From: CAZIJH01 sp964539655
Lineage (GTDB): Archaea; Aenigmatarchaeota; Aenigmatarchaeia; CG10238-14; SCSR01
NCBI GenBank assembly: GCA_964539655.1
Contig: CAZIJH010000007.1
Coordinates: 1 to 30,118 of the forward strand
Direction: 5' to 3'
DNA length: 30,118 nucleotides
Numbering within the stretch: position 1 is the first letter of the stretch; every line of letters starts with the position of its first letter. Shown piece after piece: positions 15,296-24,351 of this stretch. The translations under genes and the position numbers were made by a program. Below the pieces are notes generated by a model. The model was not told the DNA's origin and did not search any database. It was given only the letters and a program-made list of their open reading frames with translations.

Positions 15296-17785
15296 ATGTT
15301 AGTTGACAAAATCCAATTTGGAATAATCGACCCGGAAATCATCAGAAAGATGAGCGCCGCGAAGATCACAAAGACGGAACTGTACGACCAGGAAGGTTAT
15401 CCGATCGAAGGCGGACTGATGGACCCGAGACTCGGAGTAGTCGACCCGGGAGTCAGATGCAGAACATGCGGTGGGTCTGTCGGGGAAGACATGGGGCACT
15501 TCGGATTTTTGGAACTGACGAGGCCGGTAGTCCATGTTCATTATGCAAAAATAATTTTCAGCCTATTGAAAATTTTCTGCTTCAAATGCAGCAGGATTCT
15601 CGTCGACGAGAAAAATCTTGCAGACGTGAAAGAAAAGAAATTGAACTTCAAGGAACTCGTGAAGGTCGCGAAGAAGAAATGCCCGTACTGCAACACCGAG
15701 CAGAAGAAACTGAAATTCATCAAGCCATACAGCTTCTTGGAAGGAAGTGACATGCTGACTCCGGTGAAGATAAGGGAAAGATTCGAAAAGACAACGAAGG
15801 AAGATCTGGAAGTAATCGGATTGTACACGAGGCCAGAATGGTTAACTTTGACACTGCTCCCGATTCCTCCGGTAACGGTGAGGCCATCGATCACTCTCGA
15901 GACTGGTGAAAGATCCGAAGACGATCTCACGCACAAGCTCGTCGACGTTGTAAGAATAAACGAGAGACTCAAAGAGAACATAGATCTCGGCGCTCCAGAT
16001 TTCATCATCGAAGACCTCTGGGAACTTTTGCAGTACCACATATCCACTTATTTCGACAACGAGATCTCCGGAGTGCCGCCGGCAAGGCACAGGTCCGGAA
16101 GAATTCTGAAAACATTGTCGCAGAGACTGAAGACGAAGGAAGGAAGATTCAGAGGGAACCTCGCAGGAAAGCGTGTAAACTTTTCCGCAAGAACAGTCAT
16201 AAGTCCAGATCCTATGATCGATATTGACGAAGTGGGAGTTCCGGAATTCATCGCGAAAGAATTGACAGTTCCTGTAAGAGTCAACGAGGGTAATGCGGAG
16301 GAATTGAGAACAACAATTATGAATGGAAACAGCAAATGGCCGGGAGCAAATTATGTAATCAGACCGGACGGAAGAAGAAAGAAGATCACGGACATGAACA
16401 AGGAAGAGATATCGAAAGAAATTGTTCCGGGCTACATAGTCGAGAGGCACATAAAGGACGGGGACATTTCACTTTTCAACAGGCAGCCCAGCCTGCACAG
16501 GATGAGCATCATGGGTCACAAGGTGAAGGTGATGCCTTTCAAAACTTTGAGACTGAATCTCTGCGTGACGACTCCTTACAACGCGGATTTCGACGGAGAC
16601 GAAATGAACCTGCACATTCCGCAGACGGAAGAATCGCAAGTCGAGGCGGAAGTCCTCATGTCGGTTCCGAAAAACATGCGCAGCCCGAGATTCAGCGGTC
16701 CGATAGTCGGAGCGGTAAGGGACCACATCACGGGACTGTACGTCCTTACCCATTTTGACAAAAAAATGTCGAGAAAGGAATTTGTCCAACTGATAAGAAG
16801 CGTTGATCAGAACATCGAAATTCCGGACAAGGAATCGATGACTGGAAAGGAAATTTTCAGCCTGTTCCTGCCGAAAGATTTCGCGATAGAACACAAATCG
16901 AAATCGGGGGGCATGGTCGTTATCAAAAACGGGAAGCTGATCGAAGGTACGATCGACAAGGCTGCTGTCGGAGCGGAAAACGGAAAGATCATCGACAAGA
17001 TCGACAAGGAATACGGAGCGCACGTCGCGAAAAAATTCCTGTTCAACATAACCAGACTCGCGATAGAATTTTTGATGATGACAGGAATTTCCGTAAGCAT
17101 TTCCGACCAGGACCTTTCGCCAGAAGTGAAGAGCGAAGTGAAATCGGTCATCGACAGAGTAAGGAAGGATGTCGACGAATACATCGAGCAATACAACAAA
17201 GGCGAGATAAAAGTTTTGGCAGGAAGGACTCCGAAGGAAAGCCTCGAGAGCATGATCAAGAGAAGGGTAAACAAGGCGCTCGACGAAGTCAGCCAGATAA
17301 TCGACAAGCACGTGAAAGACACGTACACATTGTACATGGCCAAGAGCGGTGCAAGGGGAGACCTGGTCAACATCGTGCAGACAGCATGCATGGTCGGACA
17401 GGAAATGGTGATGGGAGAGAGAATGGAAAGAGGATACTACGGGAGGACGTTCCCGCATTTCAAGCCGGGAGACATCAGCCTCGAGTCGAGAGGATTCGTA
17501 AGCAGGGGTTTCAAGGACGGACTTTCGCCATTTGAATTCTTTTTCGACGCAATCAACAGCAGGGAATCGCTCATGGACAAGTCACTCAAGACCAGGCATA
17601 GCGGTTACATGGAAAGAAGGCTTGTTGGTGCTTTGCAAGATTTGAAAGTGGAATACGACGGGACGATAAGAGATTCTGCGAACAGGATCGTTCAGTTCGT
17701 TCCGGGAGAGGATGGGCTTGATCCGTCGAAGATAGAGAGGGTTGGATTGGATGTCAGAGGAATCGCAAAAAAATTATTCAAATGA
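15296..17785 (+). CDS. rpoA1: RNA polymerase subunit A' (N-terminal part of Rpo1)
   Basis: 829 aa. The clamp N-terminus has zinc-site motif CRTCGGSVGEDMGHFGFLEL; a second zinc site is CFKC...CPYC. The catalytic loop NADFDGDEMNLHIPQ carries the three Mg-binding aspartates at residues 431, 433 and 435. Also present: the lid/rudder region (RFRGNLAGKRVNFSARTVISP) and the start of the funnel (ARGDLVNIVQTACMVGQ). SD AAGGAGGA (15283-15290) lies just before ATG 15296. The 3' end overlaps rpoA2. Confidence 0.98.
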   Translation: MLVDKIQFGIIDPEIIRKMSAAKITKTELYDQEGYPIEGGLMDPRLGVVDPGVRCRTCGGSVGEDMGHFGFLELTRPVVHVHYAKIIFSLLKIFCFKCSRILVDEKNLADVKEKKLNFKELVKVAKKKCPYCNTEQKKLKFIKPYSFLEGSDMLTPVKIRERFEKTTKEDLEVIGLYTRPEWLTLTLLPIPPVTVRPSITLETGERSEDDLTHKLVDVVRINERLKENIDLGAPDFIIEDLWELLQYHISTYFDNEISGVPPARHRSGRILKTLSQRLKTKEGRFRGNLAGKRVNFSARTVISPDPMIDIDEVGVPEFIAKELTVPVRVNEGNAEELRTTIMNGNSKWPGANYVIRPDGRRKKITDMNKEEISKEIVPGYIVERHIKDGDISLFNRQPSLHRMSIMGHKVKVMPFKTLRLNLCVTTPYNADFDGDEMNLHIPQTEESQVEAEVLMSVPKNMRSPRFSGPIVGAVRDHITGLYVLTHFDKKMSRKEFVQLIRSVDQNIEIPDKESMTGKEIFSLFLPKDFAIEHKSKSGGMVVIKNGKLIEGTIDKAAVGAENGKIIDKIDKEYGAHVAKKFLFNITRLAIEFLMMTGISVSISDQDLSPEVKSEVKSVIDRVRKDVDEYIEQYNKGEIKVLAGRTPKESLESMIKRRVNKALDEVSQIIDKHVKDTYTLYMAKSGARGDLVNIVQTACMVGQEMVMGERMERGYYGRTFPHFKPGDISLESRGFVSRGFKDGLSPFEFFFDAINSRESLMDKSLKTRHSGYMERRLVGALQDLKVEYDGTIRDSANRIVQFVPGEDGLDPSKIERVGLDVRGIAKKLFK

Positions 17786-18905
17786 AGAGTCAGCAATAAC
17801 ACTTCCGAAAAAATTGCGGGAAGAGATAGAAGCTGTCGTGAAAGAGGAGAAGCTCACCAAGCAGCAGGCCGAGAAGCTTGAGGCGGAAGTGAAAAGAGTC
17901 TACATGAACAGCAGATACGAGCCTGGAGAAGTCGTAGGAATAATCGCAGCACAAAGCATTTCCGAACCCGCGACACAGATGACGATGAGAACTTATCATT
18001 TTGCAGGAACAGCGGGAATAAAAGTTACATACGGTCTTCCTAGACTGATTGAAATTTTCGACGCGAAGCACGAACCGGAAACTCCGATGATGACAATTTA
18101 TCTCAAGAAGCAATCGAACTCCGCAGAAGGGGCGAAGCACGTCGCGGAGAGCATTGTCGAAAAAAGCATCGACTCGATTAAGAAGAGAGTTTTGATAAAT
18201 CTGAACGAGAACTCGATCGAGATAGAACTCACAGACGAAAAAAGATTGTCGACAGTTGCGAACCTGATAAAAGAATTTTCAAAAGACGTCAACGTCAAGA
18301 TGAAGGGGAGCAGGATTTCAATTTCTTCGAAAACAGAGATTGACATAAAGGAACTCGGGAAGCTGAAAGAGAAACTACTTGAAATAAAAGTCGGCGGAGT
18401 TGCGGGAATTTCGAACGCCGTTGTCATAAAGGACGGAGACGACTGGGTGATTAACACTACCGGATCAAACTTGGAAAAAATTTTGACAGTGAAAGAAGTC
18501 GACGAGAAGAGAACAGTGACGAACGACATCCACGAGACCGCGGCGATTTTGGGAATCGAAGCAGCGAGAAACATCATTATCAGGGAAGCGTTGAAGACGC
18601 TCAACGAGCAGGGACTTGACATCGACGTGAGGCACATCATGCTTGTCGGTGACATAATGACTTTCAGAGGCGACGTGAGGTCGATAGGAAGATACGGTGT
18701 TGCCGGAGGAAAATCATCGATACTCGCGCGTGCGGCATTCGAGGAAACAATCAAGCATCTGGTGAAAGGTTCGATAAGAAACGAGACTGATTCGTTCCAG
18801 GGAATTTTCGAAAACGTGATGATCGGACAAGTCATTCCATCGGGAACAGGAATGTTCGACCTCGTCGCAAAATTGGAGCCGAAGAAGAAAGAGGAGAAGA
18901 AATAA
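17751..18905 (+). CDS. rpoA2: RNA polymerase subunit A'' (C-terminal part of Rpo1)
   Basis: 384 aa from ATG 17751, overlapping rpoA1 by 35 nt; a TTG at 17742 is an in-frame alternative. GAGAGG (17735-17740) could serve as SD. Contains the trigger-loop region ISEPATQMTMRTYHFAGTA (residues ~70-88) and the jaw/cleft C-terminus with DVRHIMLVGDIMTFRGDVRSIGRYG and ASFEE-like ARAAFEETIKHL, all typical of archaeal A''. Completes the largest subunit. Confidence 0.97.
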   Translation: MSEESQKNYSNEESAITLPKKLREEIEAVVKEEKLTKQQAEKLEAEVKRVYMNSRYEPGEVVGIIAAQSISEPATQMTMRTYHFAGTAGIKVTYGLPRLIEIFDAKHEPETPMMTIYLKKQSNSAEGAKHVAESIVEKSIDSIKKRVLINLNENSIEIELTDEKRLSTVANLIKEFSKDVNVKMKGSRISISSKTEIDIKELGKLKEKLLEIKVGGVAGISNAVVIKDGDDWVINTTGSNLEKILTVKEVDEKRTVTNDIHETAAILGIEAARNIIIREALKTLNEQGLDIDVRHIMLVGDIMTFRGDVRSIGRYGVAGGKSSILARAAFEETIKHLVKGSIRNETDSFQGIFENVMIGQVIPSGTGMFDLVAKLEPKKKEEKK

Positions 18906-18970
18906 AAATTTTCTGTTCTTGATAAGAATTTAAACTTAGATTTTTATGTGTTAATATCTCAAGTGATTTC

Positions 18971-19231
18971 ATGGGAATCAACGAAGACATACAAACAGCA
19001 ATAAAAACGGGGAACATAACGATCGGATACAGGGAATCGATAAAGTCTCTCAAGTCGGGAGAAGTCAAGTCAATCATAATTTCAAACAATGTTCCAGAAA
19101 ATATGAAAAAAGACATCGAACACAACGCGAAGATTTCCGGAGCCAATCTCGAGGTATTCGAAGGCAGCAGCAAGGATTTGGGAATAGTTTGCGGAAAGCC
19201 GTTTTCTGTTACGACATTAGCGATAAAGTGA
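18971..19231 (+). CDS. rpl30e: Ribosomal protein L30e (eL30)
   Basis: 86 aa, small L7Ae/L30e-fold protein of the large subunit. Conserved pattern: IQTAIKTGNITIGYRESIKSLKSGEVKSIIISNNVP, then CGKPFSVTTLAI at the C-terminus. It follows rpoA2 as in most euryarchaea. The 65-nt spacer is AT-rich with TTTTTATGTG, so an extra internal promoter is possible. Confidence 0.93.
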   Translation: MGINEDIQTAIKTGNITIGYRESIKSLKSGEVKSIIISNNVPENMKKDIEHNAKISGANLEVFEGSSKDLGIVCGKPFSVTTLAIK

Positions 19232-19238
19232 ATTCAAA

Positions 19239-19661
19239 ATGCAAGCGACCTTCAACACCGATACACTAAGGCTCATGACAATTTTCGAAGAGCTCACAGG
19301 CGCGCCGGTAAAGGATTGCCTTTTGGATGAGGACTCGAACACAATCTATATTGTAATCGAAGAAGGAAAAATTGGAATCGCGATAGGAAAGAACGGCGGC
19401 AATGTCAAGCACGCTGAAGAAATGATAAAGAAGAACATAAAAATTTTCGAATTTTCCAAAGAGGCTGCGTCCTTCGTCAAAAATCTGATACCCCAAGTAC
19501 ATGAAGTCACGATCAAGACAGAAGATAACAAGACGATTGTAGAAATTAAAGTAGACAGAAACAGCAAGGCGATGGTCATCGGAAGGGAAGGAAAAAATAT
19601 AAAGATATTTAAAGAATTGTTACAAAGGAATCATAACATAGACGATTTGATTATAAAATAG
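19239..19661 (+). CDS. nusA: Archaeal NusA-like KH protein
   Basis: 140 aa; the archaeal form consists only of two KH RNA-binding domains and lacks the bacterial N-terminal RNA-polymerase-binding and S1 parts. KH1 carries the GxxG loop GIAIGKNGGNVKHAEEMI and KH2 carries KAMVIGREGKNIKIFKELL. Its place between L30e and uS12 is the classic archaeal order. Presumed role in transcription elongation or termination, or in coupling to translation. Start ATG 19239, 7 nt after L30e. Confidence 0.95.
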   Translation: MQATFNTDTLRLMTIFEELTGAPVKDCLLDEDSNTIYIVIEEGKIGIAIGKNGGNVKHAEEMIKKNIKIFEFSKEAASFVKNLIPQVHEVTIKTEDNKTIVEIKVDRNSKAMVIGREGKNIKIFKELLQRNHNIDDLIIK

Positions 19662-19670
19662 AGTGATGAA

Positions 19671-20093
19671 ATGCCAGGAGAATTCAGCGGAAGAAAATTG
19701 AAGACGAGAAGGAAGAAGTTCAGATGGAAGAAGGGACAGTTCAAAAGGAGAGTCCTCGAACTCTGGAAAAAAGATCCGCTTGAAGGCGCTCCGCAGGGAA
19801 AAGGAATTGTCATTGACAAGAGGGCAGTCGAGCAGAAGAAGCCCGCTTCCGGCCTTACGAAGGCGGTCAGAGTACAGCTGATCAAAAATAACATCCAGCT
19901 CACTGCGCATGTTCCTGGAGAAAAAGCTATCGAGCACATAAACGAGCACGACGAGGTTCGAGTCGAATCGATCGGTGGCGCACAGGGCGGACCGAAAGGA
20001 TCGATGGTAGGAATCAAATACAAAGTCGTCGCTGTCAACGGAGTCGACCTGAGACAGATCCTGACCGGAAAGAAGCAGAAGCCTGCGAGGTAA
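19671..20093 (+). CDS. rps12: Ribosomal protein uS12
   Basis: 140 aa, the decoding-centre protein of the small subunit. Typical archaeal features: KDPLEGAPQGKGIVIDK, VRVQLIKNN, EHINEHDEVRVE and a basic end GKKQKPAR. The decoding loop, normally KQPNSAIRK in archaea, reads KKPASGLTK here: the Asn that follows the conserved Pro is Ala. SD-like GTGATG (19665-19670) lies right before ATG 19671. Confidence 0.97.
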   Translation: MPGEFSGRKLKTRRKKFRWKKGQFKRRVLELWKKDPLEGAPQGKGIVIDKRAVEQKKPASGLTKAVRVQLIKNNIQLTAHVPGEKAIEHINEHDEVRVESIGGAQGGPKGSMVGIKYKVVAVNGVDLRQILTGKKQKPAR

Positions 20094-20097
20094 TTAA

Positions 20098-20703
20098 ATG
20101 ACTGAAGAATTAAAACTTTTTGACAAATGGTCCATTGCAAACATAGAAGTGAGAGACAAGGGACTGCAGAGCTACATCAATCTCGAGCCGATAATTATAA
20201 AAAAATCCGGAGGAAGGCACGCGAGACAGCAGTTCCACAAATCGAAGATGAACATTGTCGAGAGGCTGATAAACAAAATTTATGTTCCAGGCCACAGAAG
20301 CAAGAAACATGTTTTGACTTCGGGAAGAGTCGTAGGAAGATATTTCACGGCTTACAAAATCGTGAAGGCGGCTTTTGAAAAAATCGAGAACCAGACAAAG
20401 AAGAATCCTATAGAAGTTTTCGTGAGGGCGATTGAAAACGCCGCACTGAGGGAAGAAGTTGCTGCTTATCAGGTTGGTGGGATAATAGTGAGGCGCGCTG
20501 TCATAACAGCCCCGCAGAGAAGAATAGATCTCGGGCTGAGAGTCATCGCGCAGTCATCGTACCGAAAAAGTTTCGGGAAGAAAGAAACAATGGCGGATTC
20601 TCTCGCGAACGAAATAATCGCGGCGTACAACAACGATGCCGCGAAATCCGAAGCAATAAAGGAAAGAGACAGACTCGAGAGAGAAGCCGAAGGTTCGAGA
20701 TAA
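20098..20703 (+). CDS. rps7: Ribosomal protein uS7
   Basis: 201 aa, the 30S head primary binding protein near the E site. Recognised by ERLINKIYVPGHRSKKHVL (the archaeal/eukaryotic form with an insertion), NPIEVFVRAIENAALREEVA, YQVGGIIVRRAVITAPQRRID and the C-terminus with SLANEIIAAYNNDAAKSEAIKERDRLERE. Follows uS12 by 4 nt. Confidence 0.97.
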   Translation: MTEELKLFDKWSIANIEVRDKGLQSYINLEPIIIKKSGGRHARQQFHKSKMNIVERLINKIYVPGHRSKKHVLTSGRVVGRYFTAYKIVKAAFEKIENQTKKNPIEVFVRAIENAALREEVAAYQVGGIIVRRAVITAPQRRIDLGLRVIAQSSYRKSFGKKETMADSLANEIIAAYNNDAAKSEAIKERDRLEREAEGSR

Positions 20704-20782
20704 AATATTTTCCGCTGTTCCTGAAAGTTTATAAAATTTGTTAAACAAATTTATAATCTAAAACAACCAGCAGTTGAAACAA

Positions 20783-22975
20783 ATGGCAAAAGCAGAAATG
20801 ACCGAGAGAATAGTTGAAGCGATGAAAGATCCTCTGAGGATCAGAAACATTGCCACGTCTTCTCACGTACACCACGGAAAGACGACATTGACAGACAACC
20901 TCATGGCCGGAGCGGGAATGATCGCGGAAGAGATGGCCGGAAAGGCGATGGTCACGTGGTTCGACCCGCAGGAAAGGGAAAGACAGCTTACAATTTACGG
21001 CGCGAACGTTTCGATGGTGCACGAATATAACGGAAAAGACTTCTTGATAAATCTCGTCGATACTCCGGGACACGTCGACTTCGGTGGAGACGTCACTCGT
21101 GCGATGCGTGCGGTCGACGGTACAATTGTTCTTGTAGATCCGGTCGAAGGAATAATGCCGCAGACCGAAACTGTTTTCCGCCAGGCCTTGAGAGAAAGAG
21201 CTAAGCCTGTCCTGTTTTTGAACAAGGTCGACAGACTGATTCGAGAATTGAAGATGACTCCGGAAATGATGATGAAAAGATTCGAGGAAGTCATCCGTGA
21301 CGTCAACATCCTTATCCAGAAATATGCGGAGGACGAGTACAAAGAAAAATGGCTCGTCAACGTTCAGGACGGATCTGTCGCATTCGGTTCGGCTTACAGG
21401 AGATGGGCCATCTCGATTCCGTACATGAAAAAGACCGGGATAACTTTCAAGGAAATTATTGATCTCACTGCAGCAGGGAAAGAAGACGAGCTCGCGAAGA
21501 AAGCTCCGATGCATCAAGTCGTACTGGACATGATAATCAAGCATCTTCCGAATCCAATCGAAGCGCAGGGATACAGGTTGCAGAGAGTTTGGAAGGGAGA
21601 CATCGAAAGCAAACTCGGAAAGGGAATGCTCGCGTGCGATTCCGACGGACAGCTCACGATGATCATAACAAAAATGGTTCCTGATCCGCACGTTGGGTTC
21701 GTTGCGACGGGCAGATTGTTTTCAGGAAAGATTTCAAAAGGAAAAGACGTCTATCTAATCGGCCAGCACAAGACGCAGAAAATCCAGCAGGTCGCTGTAT
21801 ACAAGGGGATACAAAGAATTCCGGTCGACGAAGTTTCTGCAGGAAACATCGCGGCGATAGTCGGAATTTCGGATGCGTTCACCGGAGAAACAGTTACCGA
21901 TGCGGGAGCAGTGATGGAACCTTTCGAAGAAATCAAGCACATGTTCGAGCCTGTTGTTACAAAATCGGTCGAGCCGAAAAACGCGATGGATCTTCCGAAA
22001 CTTATCGAAACATTGAAACAATTGAGCAGGGAAGACACTACGCTCGTTATAAAAATCAACCAGGAGACTGGAGAATATTTGATATCGGGACTCGGCGAAC
22101 TCCATCTCGAATCGAAGGTCGAGAGAAAATTGCGCGAGCTAGGAATCGACGTAGTGATGAGCCCGCCGATCGTCGTCTACCGTGAAACCATTTTCGAAAA
22201 ATCCCCGGTGGTCGAAGCGAAGTCGCCGAACAAGCACAACAGATTTTTCCTGACTGTCGAGCCGATTGAGGACGGAGTTTACAAGGCAATGCTCGATGGA
22301 GATCTTCCGTCGCAGAAACAAATCAAGGGAAGGGACATAGAACTTTTCAAGAAATTTGCAGAATATGGAATGGATTACGAGGAAGCGAAGGGAATCACAT
22401 TGATCCACAACAAAAATATTTTCATGGACAACACGAAAGGTGTGCAGTTTTTGAACGAAGTAATCGAAATGGTAAGGGACGCGTTCATAGAAGTCACTGA
22501 AGACGGCCCGCTCGCAAGAGAGCCGATCACGAAAGTGAAAGTCAAACTTATTGATGTCGATCTGCACGAAGATCCAGTTCATCGTGGACAGGGACAGATT
22601 TTGCCTGCTGTGAGATACGGAATCAGGCAAGCGATGCTGAGAGCAAAAGCGACAGTACTCGAGCCGAGACAAATAATCAGGATCGACATTCCGCAGGAAC
22701 TTGTAGGAAACGTAATCAGAGAAGTCGAGAACAGAAGGGGACAGATCATAGACATGAAAGAGGAAAGGGGAGTTTCTGTTATAACAGCAAAGGTTCCGGT
22801 CTCCGAAACATTCGGATTCGATTCATCGTTGAAGTCCGCGACAGGCGGAAGGGGATTCTATTCGCTGATCGAGACTGTGTTCGAAAGACTGCCGAACGAC
22901 CTGTTCGAGAAAGTAATCAGGGGAATCAGGAAGAGAAAGGGGCTGCCAGAAGAGATACCTCAGCCAGAAATTTAA
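20783..22975 (+). CDS. fusA: Elongation factor 2 (aEF-2)
   Basis: 730 aa from ATG 20783 (an upstream TTG at 20774 is less likely). Translocase GTPase of the ribosome. G1 is SHVHHGKTT (residues 27-35), unusual because EF-2 normally has A-H-(I/V)-D-H-G-K-T; the Ala and Asp are Ser and His. G3 is DTPGHVDFG; G4 is NKVD. Domain IV has VHRGQGQILPA with the diphthamide acceptor His at residue 600. Domain V ends at the conserved GFDSSLKSATGGRGFYSL region. A 79-bp spacer with TTTATAATC separates it from uS7, so it may have its own promoter. Its stop overlaps the stop of the opposite-strand membrane protein. Confidence 0.98.
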   Translation: MAKAEMTERIVEAMKDPLRIRNIATSSHVHHGKTTLTDNLMAGAGMIAEEMAGKAMVTWFDPQERERQLTIYGANVSMVHEYNGKDFLINLVDTPGHVDFGGDVTRAMRAVDGTIVLVDPVEGIMPQTETVFRQALRERAKPVLFLNKVDRLIRELKMTPEMMMKRFEEVIRDVNILIQKYAEDEYKEKWLVNVQDGSVAFGSAYRRWAISIPYMKKTGITFKEIIDLTAAGKEDELAKKAPMHQVVLDMIIKHLPNPIEAQGYRLQRVWKGDIESKLGKGMLACDSDGQLTMIITKMVPDPHVGFVATGRLFSGKISKGKDVYLIGQHKTQKIQQVAVYKGIQRIPVDEVSAGNIAAIVGISDAFTGETVTDAGAVMEPFEEIKHMFEPVVTKSVEPKNAMDLPKLIETLKQLSREDTTLVIKINQETGEYLISGLGELHLESKVERKLRELGIDVVMSPPIVVYRETIFEKSPVVEAKSPNKHNRFFLTVEPIEDGVYKAMLDGDLPSQKQIKGRDIELFKKFAEYGMDYEEAKGITLIHNKNIFMDNTKGVQFLNEVIEMVRDAFIEVTEDGPLAREPITKVKVKLIDVDLHEDPVHRGQGQILPAVRYGIRQAMLRAKATVLEPRQIIRIDIPQELVGNVIREVENRRGQIIDMKEERGVSVITAKVPVSETFGFDSSLKSATGGRGFYSLIETVFERLPNDLFEKVIRGIRKRKGLPEEIPQPEI

Positions 22976-23406
22976 ATTATTTTCAAGCTTTCATGAAAAA
23001 TATTTTTTATCCATTTAATTGCTTGAATATCAAGCCAGACCGTTGTACTAAGTAAAATTAAAATAAAAAGTCTTAGTAGTTCGTATGAATTAATATGAGC
23101 AATATAATTTGAGAAATTTATTTCAAAAGTTAAAAAAGCGCTAATTTCTAAAAGTGCAAGACCCAACGATAAACCACATACCCATGAAATAGCTCGTAGT
23201 TTAAAATCTCTTCGAAAGACACTCAATAAATTGATATAAATAACTAATATTACAGGCGTCAGAAAACTTACAAAAATTAAAGTAACTATCGGATAAGATT
23301 TATTTAAAATTGTTGCGGCTGCCAAAGTAATACATGAAAACATAATGGTTAAAAAAATTCTATCAATGTTAGCAGCTTCCATTTTTTCTTCGAGTATTTT
23401 ATCCAT
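22972..23406 (-). CDS. Four-span membrane protein, unknown
   Basis: 144 aa. Four hydrophobic segments: about 19-35 (FLTIMFSCITLAAATIL), 40-62 (IVTLIFVSFLTPVILVIYINLL), 74-92 (SWVCGLSLGLALLEISAFL) and 109-126 (LLRLFILILLSTTVWLDI). The N-terminus MDKILEEKMEAANIDR is charged. Strongly AT-rich compared with EF-2, suggesting later arrival. Converges on EF-2 with a 4-bp overlap; divergent from the TrmB-like gene. No family recognised. Confidence 0.65.
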   Translation of the reverse strand: MDKILEEKMEAANIDRIFLTIMFSCITLAAATILNKSYPIVTLIFVSFLTPVILVIYINLLSVFRRDFKLRAISWVCGLSLGLALLEISAFLTFEINFSNYIAHINSYELLRLFILILLSTTVWLDIQAIKWIKNIFHESLKII

Positions 23407-23451
23407 ATTTTTATTTTCGATATAGCTTAGCTTAAATAATAACCTCTATCA

Positions 23452-23473
23452 GTGGTAACCACCTTTTATATTG
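23452..23473 (+). promoter_or_regulatory. Palindrome abutting TATA box of second TrmB-like gene
   Basis: GTGGT-A-ACCAC (23452-23462) touches the TATA region CCTTTTATATTG (23462-23473), which is about 23-34 nt before ATG 23496. A palindrome covering the TFB/TBP site just before a regulator gene is the classic layout for autoregulation. Binding protein not shown. Confidence 0.5.
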
Positions 23474-23495
23474 CCGGAAAATTGAAGAAATAATA

Positions 23496-24311
23496 ATGAA
23501 ACTCGAGGAGATTGTCGAAGTTTTGAAATCATTGGGGCTCAACGAGTACGAATCGAAGACGTATTATACGCTCGTTCTTCTCGGTCCTTCGCGCGCAGGC
23601 GAGCTCAGCAAGCAGTCAACTGTCCCTCAATCGAAAATCTACGAGACTTTGGAAAGCCTGATAGACAAACAGCTGGTGGAAGTCTTGGACGGCAGGCCGC
23701 GCGATTACAAGGCGATTTCTCCGGAGGCAGCGCTGAGGAACCTGGTAGGCGAGCGTGAGAAAAAACTTGACGACTTGAAAAATAGGTTGAAGGAAGTGAG
23801 CGGATATTTGAAACCGGAAAAGCCGGACGAGGTTTCTGGAGGAATCTGGACAATAAAGGGGAGGAAGTTCATCGAATTTTTCAACAGGGCATCCGACATG
23901 ATAGGGAAGAGCAGAAAGTACGTATATGGAGTAACTAGGGACTTCTCCAGGTCAGCTAGACTGTCGGAAGCCGTCAATGCCGCGATAAAGAGGGGAGTCA
24001 AGGTGCGCGTAATGGGAATGACTGACGTGGACGAGACGAACTATTTCAAGGCAAAATGGCTCTCGGACAAGGGGGTTGAACTGAAGACATTCGAGACAAA
24101 GGTTCATCCGAGGATTGTAATCATAGACGGCAAGGAGGTGTTGCTCAGGCTTGACCACCAGCCGGACAGGAAGAACGACTTCAGGTTCAGCTCGATATGG
24201 TCGCAGGATCCTTCGCTCGTCAGGGTGTTCGACACCTACGTGAAGAACCTCTGGGAAAGCTCGAATTCGATAGACTTCAACAGCATAGACAGCGAGATAG
24301 CTGCTTTCTGA
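23496..24311 (+). CDS. TrmB-family transcriptional regulator
   Basis: 271 aa, same architecture as the protein at 4081-4899. Winged helix at residues 1-75 (LKSLGLNEYESKTYYTLVLLG, then RAGELSKQSTVPQSKIYETLESL, wing VEVLDGRPRDYKAI), helical linker (EREKKLDDLKNRLKEVSGYL), and a C-terminal effector domain (IEFFNRASDMIGKSRKYVYGV, HPRIVIIDGKEVLLRLDHQP). The ligand is unknown. The start is about 25 nt from the TATA box, so the mRNA has little or no leader. Divergent from the four-span membrane protein, a possible target. Confidence 0.9.
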   Translation: MKLEEIVEVLKSLGLNEYESKTYYTLVLLGPSRAGELSKQSTVPQSKIYETLESLIDKQLVEVLDGRPRDYKAISPEAALRNLVGEREKKLDDLKNRLKEVSGYLKPEKPDEVSGGIWTIKGRKFIEFFNRASDMIGKSRKYVYGVTRDFSRSARLSEAVNAAIKRGVKVRVMGMTDVDETNYFKAKWLSDKGVELKTFETKVHPRIVIIDGKEVLLRLDHQPDRKNDFRFSSIWSQDPSLVRVFDTYVKNLWESSNSIDFNSIDSEIAAF

Positions 24312-24351
24312 TCAGGCTTATCTGTTCGACATCACAATCATAGAGTGAGAA

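Noticed and set aside
16469..17458. Long minus-strand open frame opposite rpoA1
   Set aside because: Antisense to conserved RNA polymerase sequence; composition is the usual mirror of a biased codon set.
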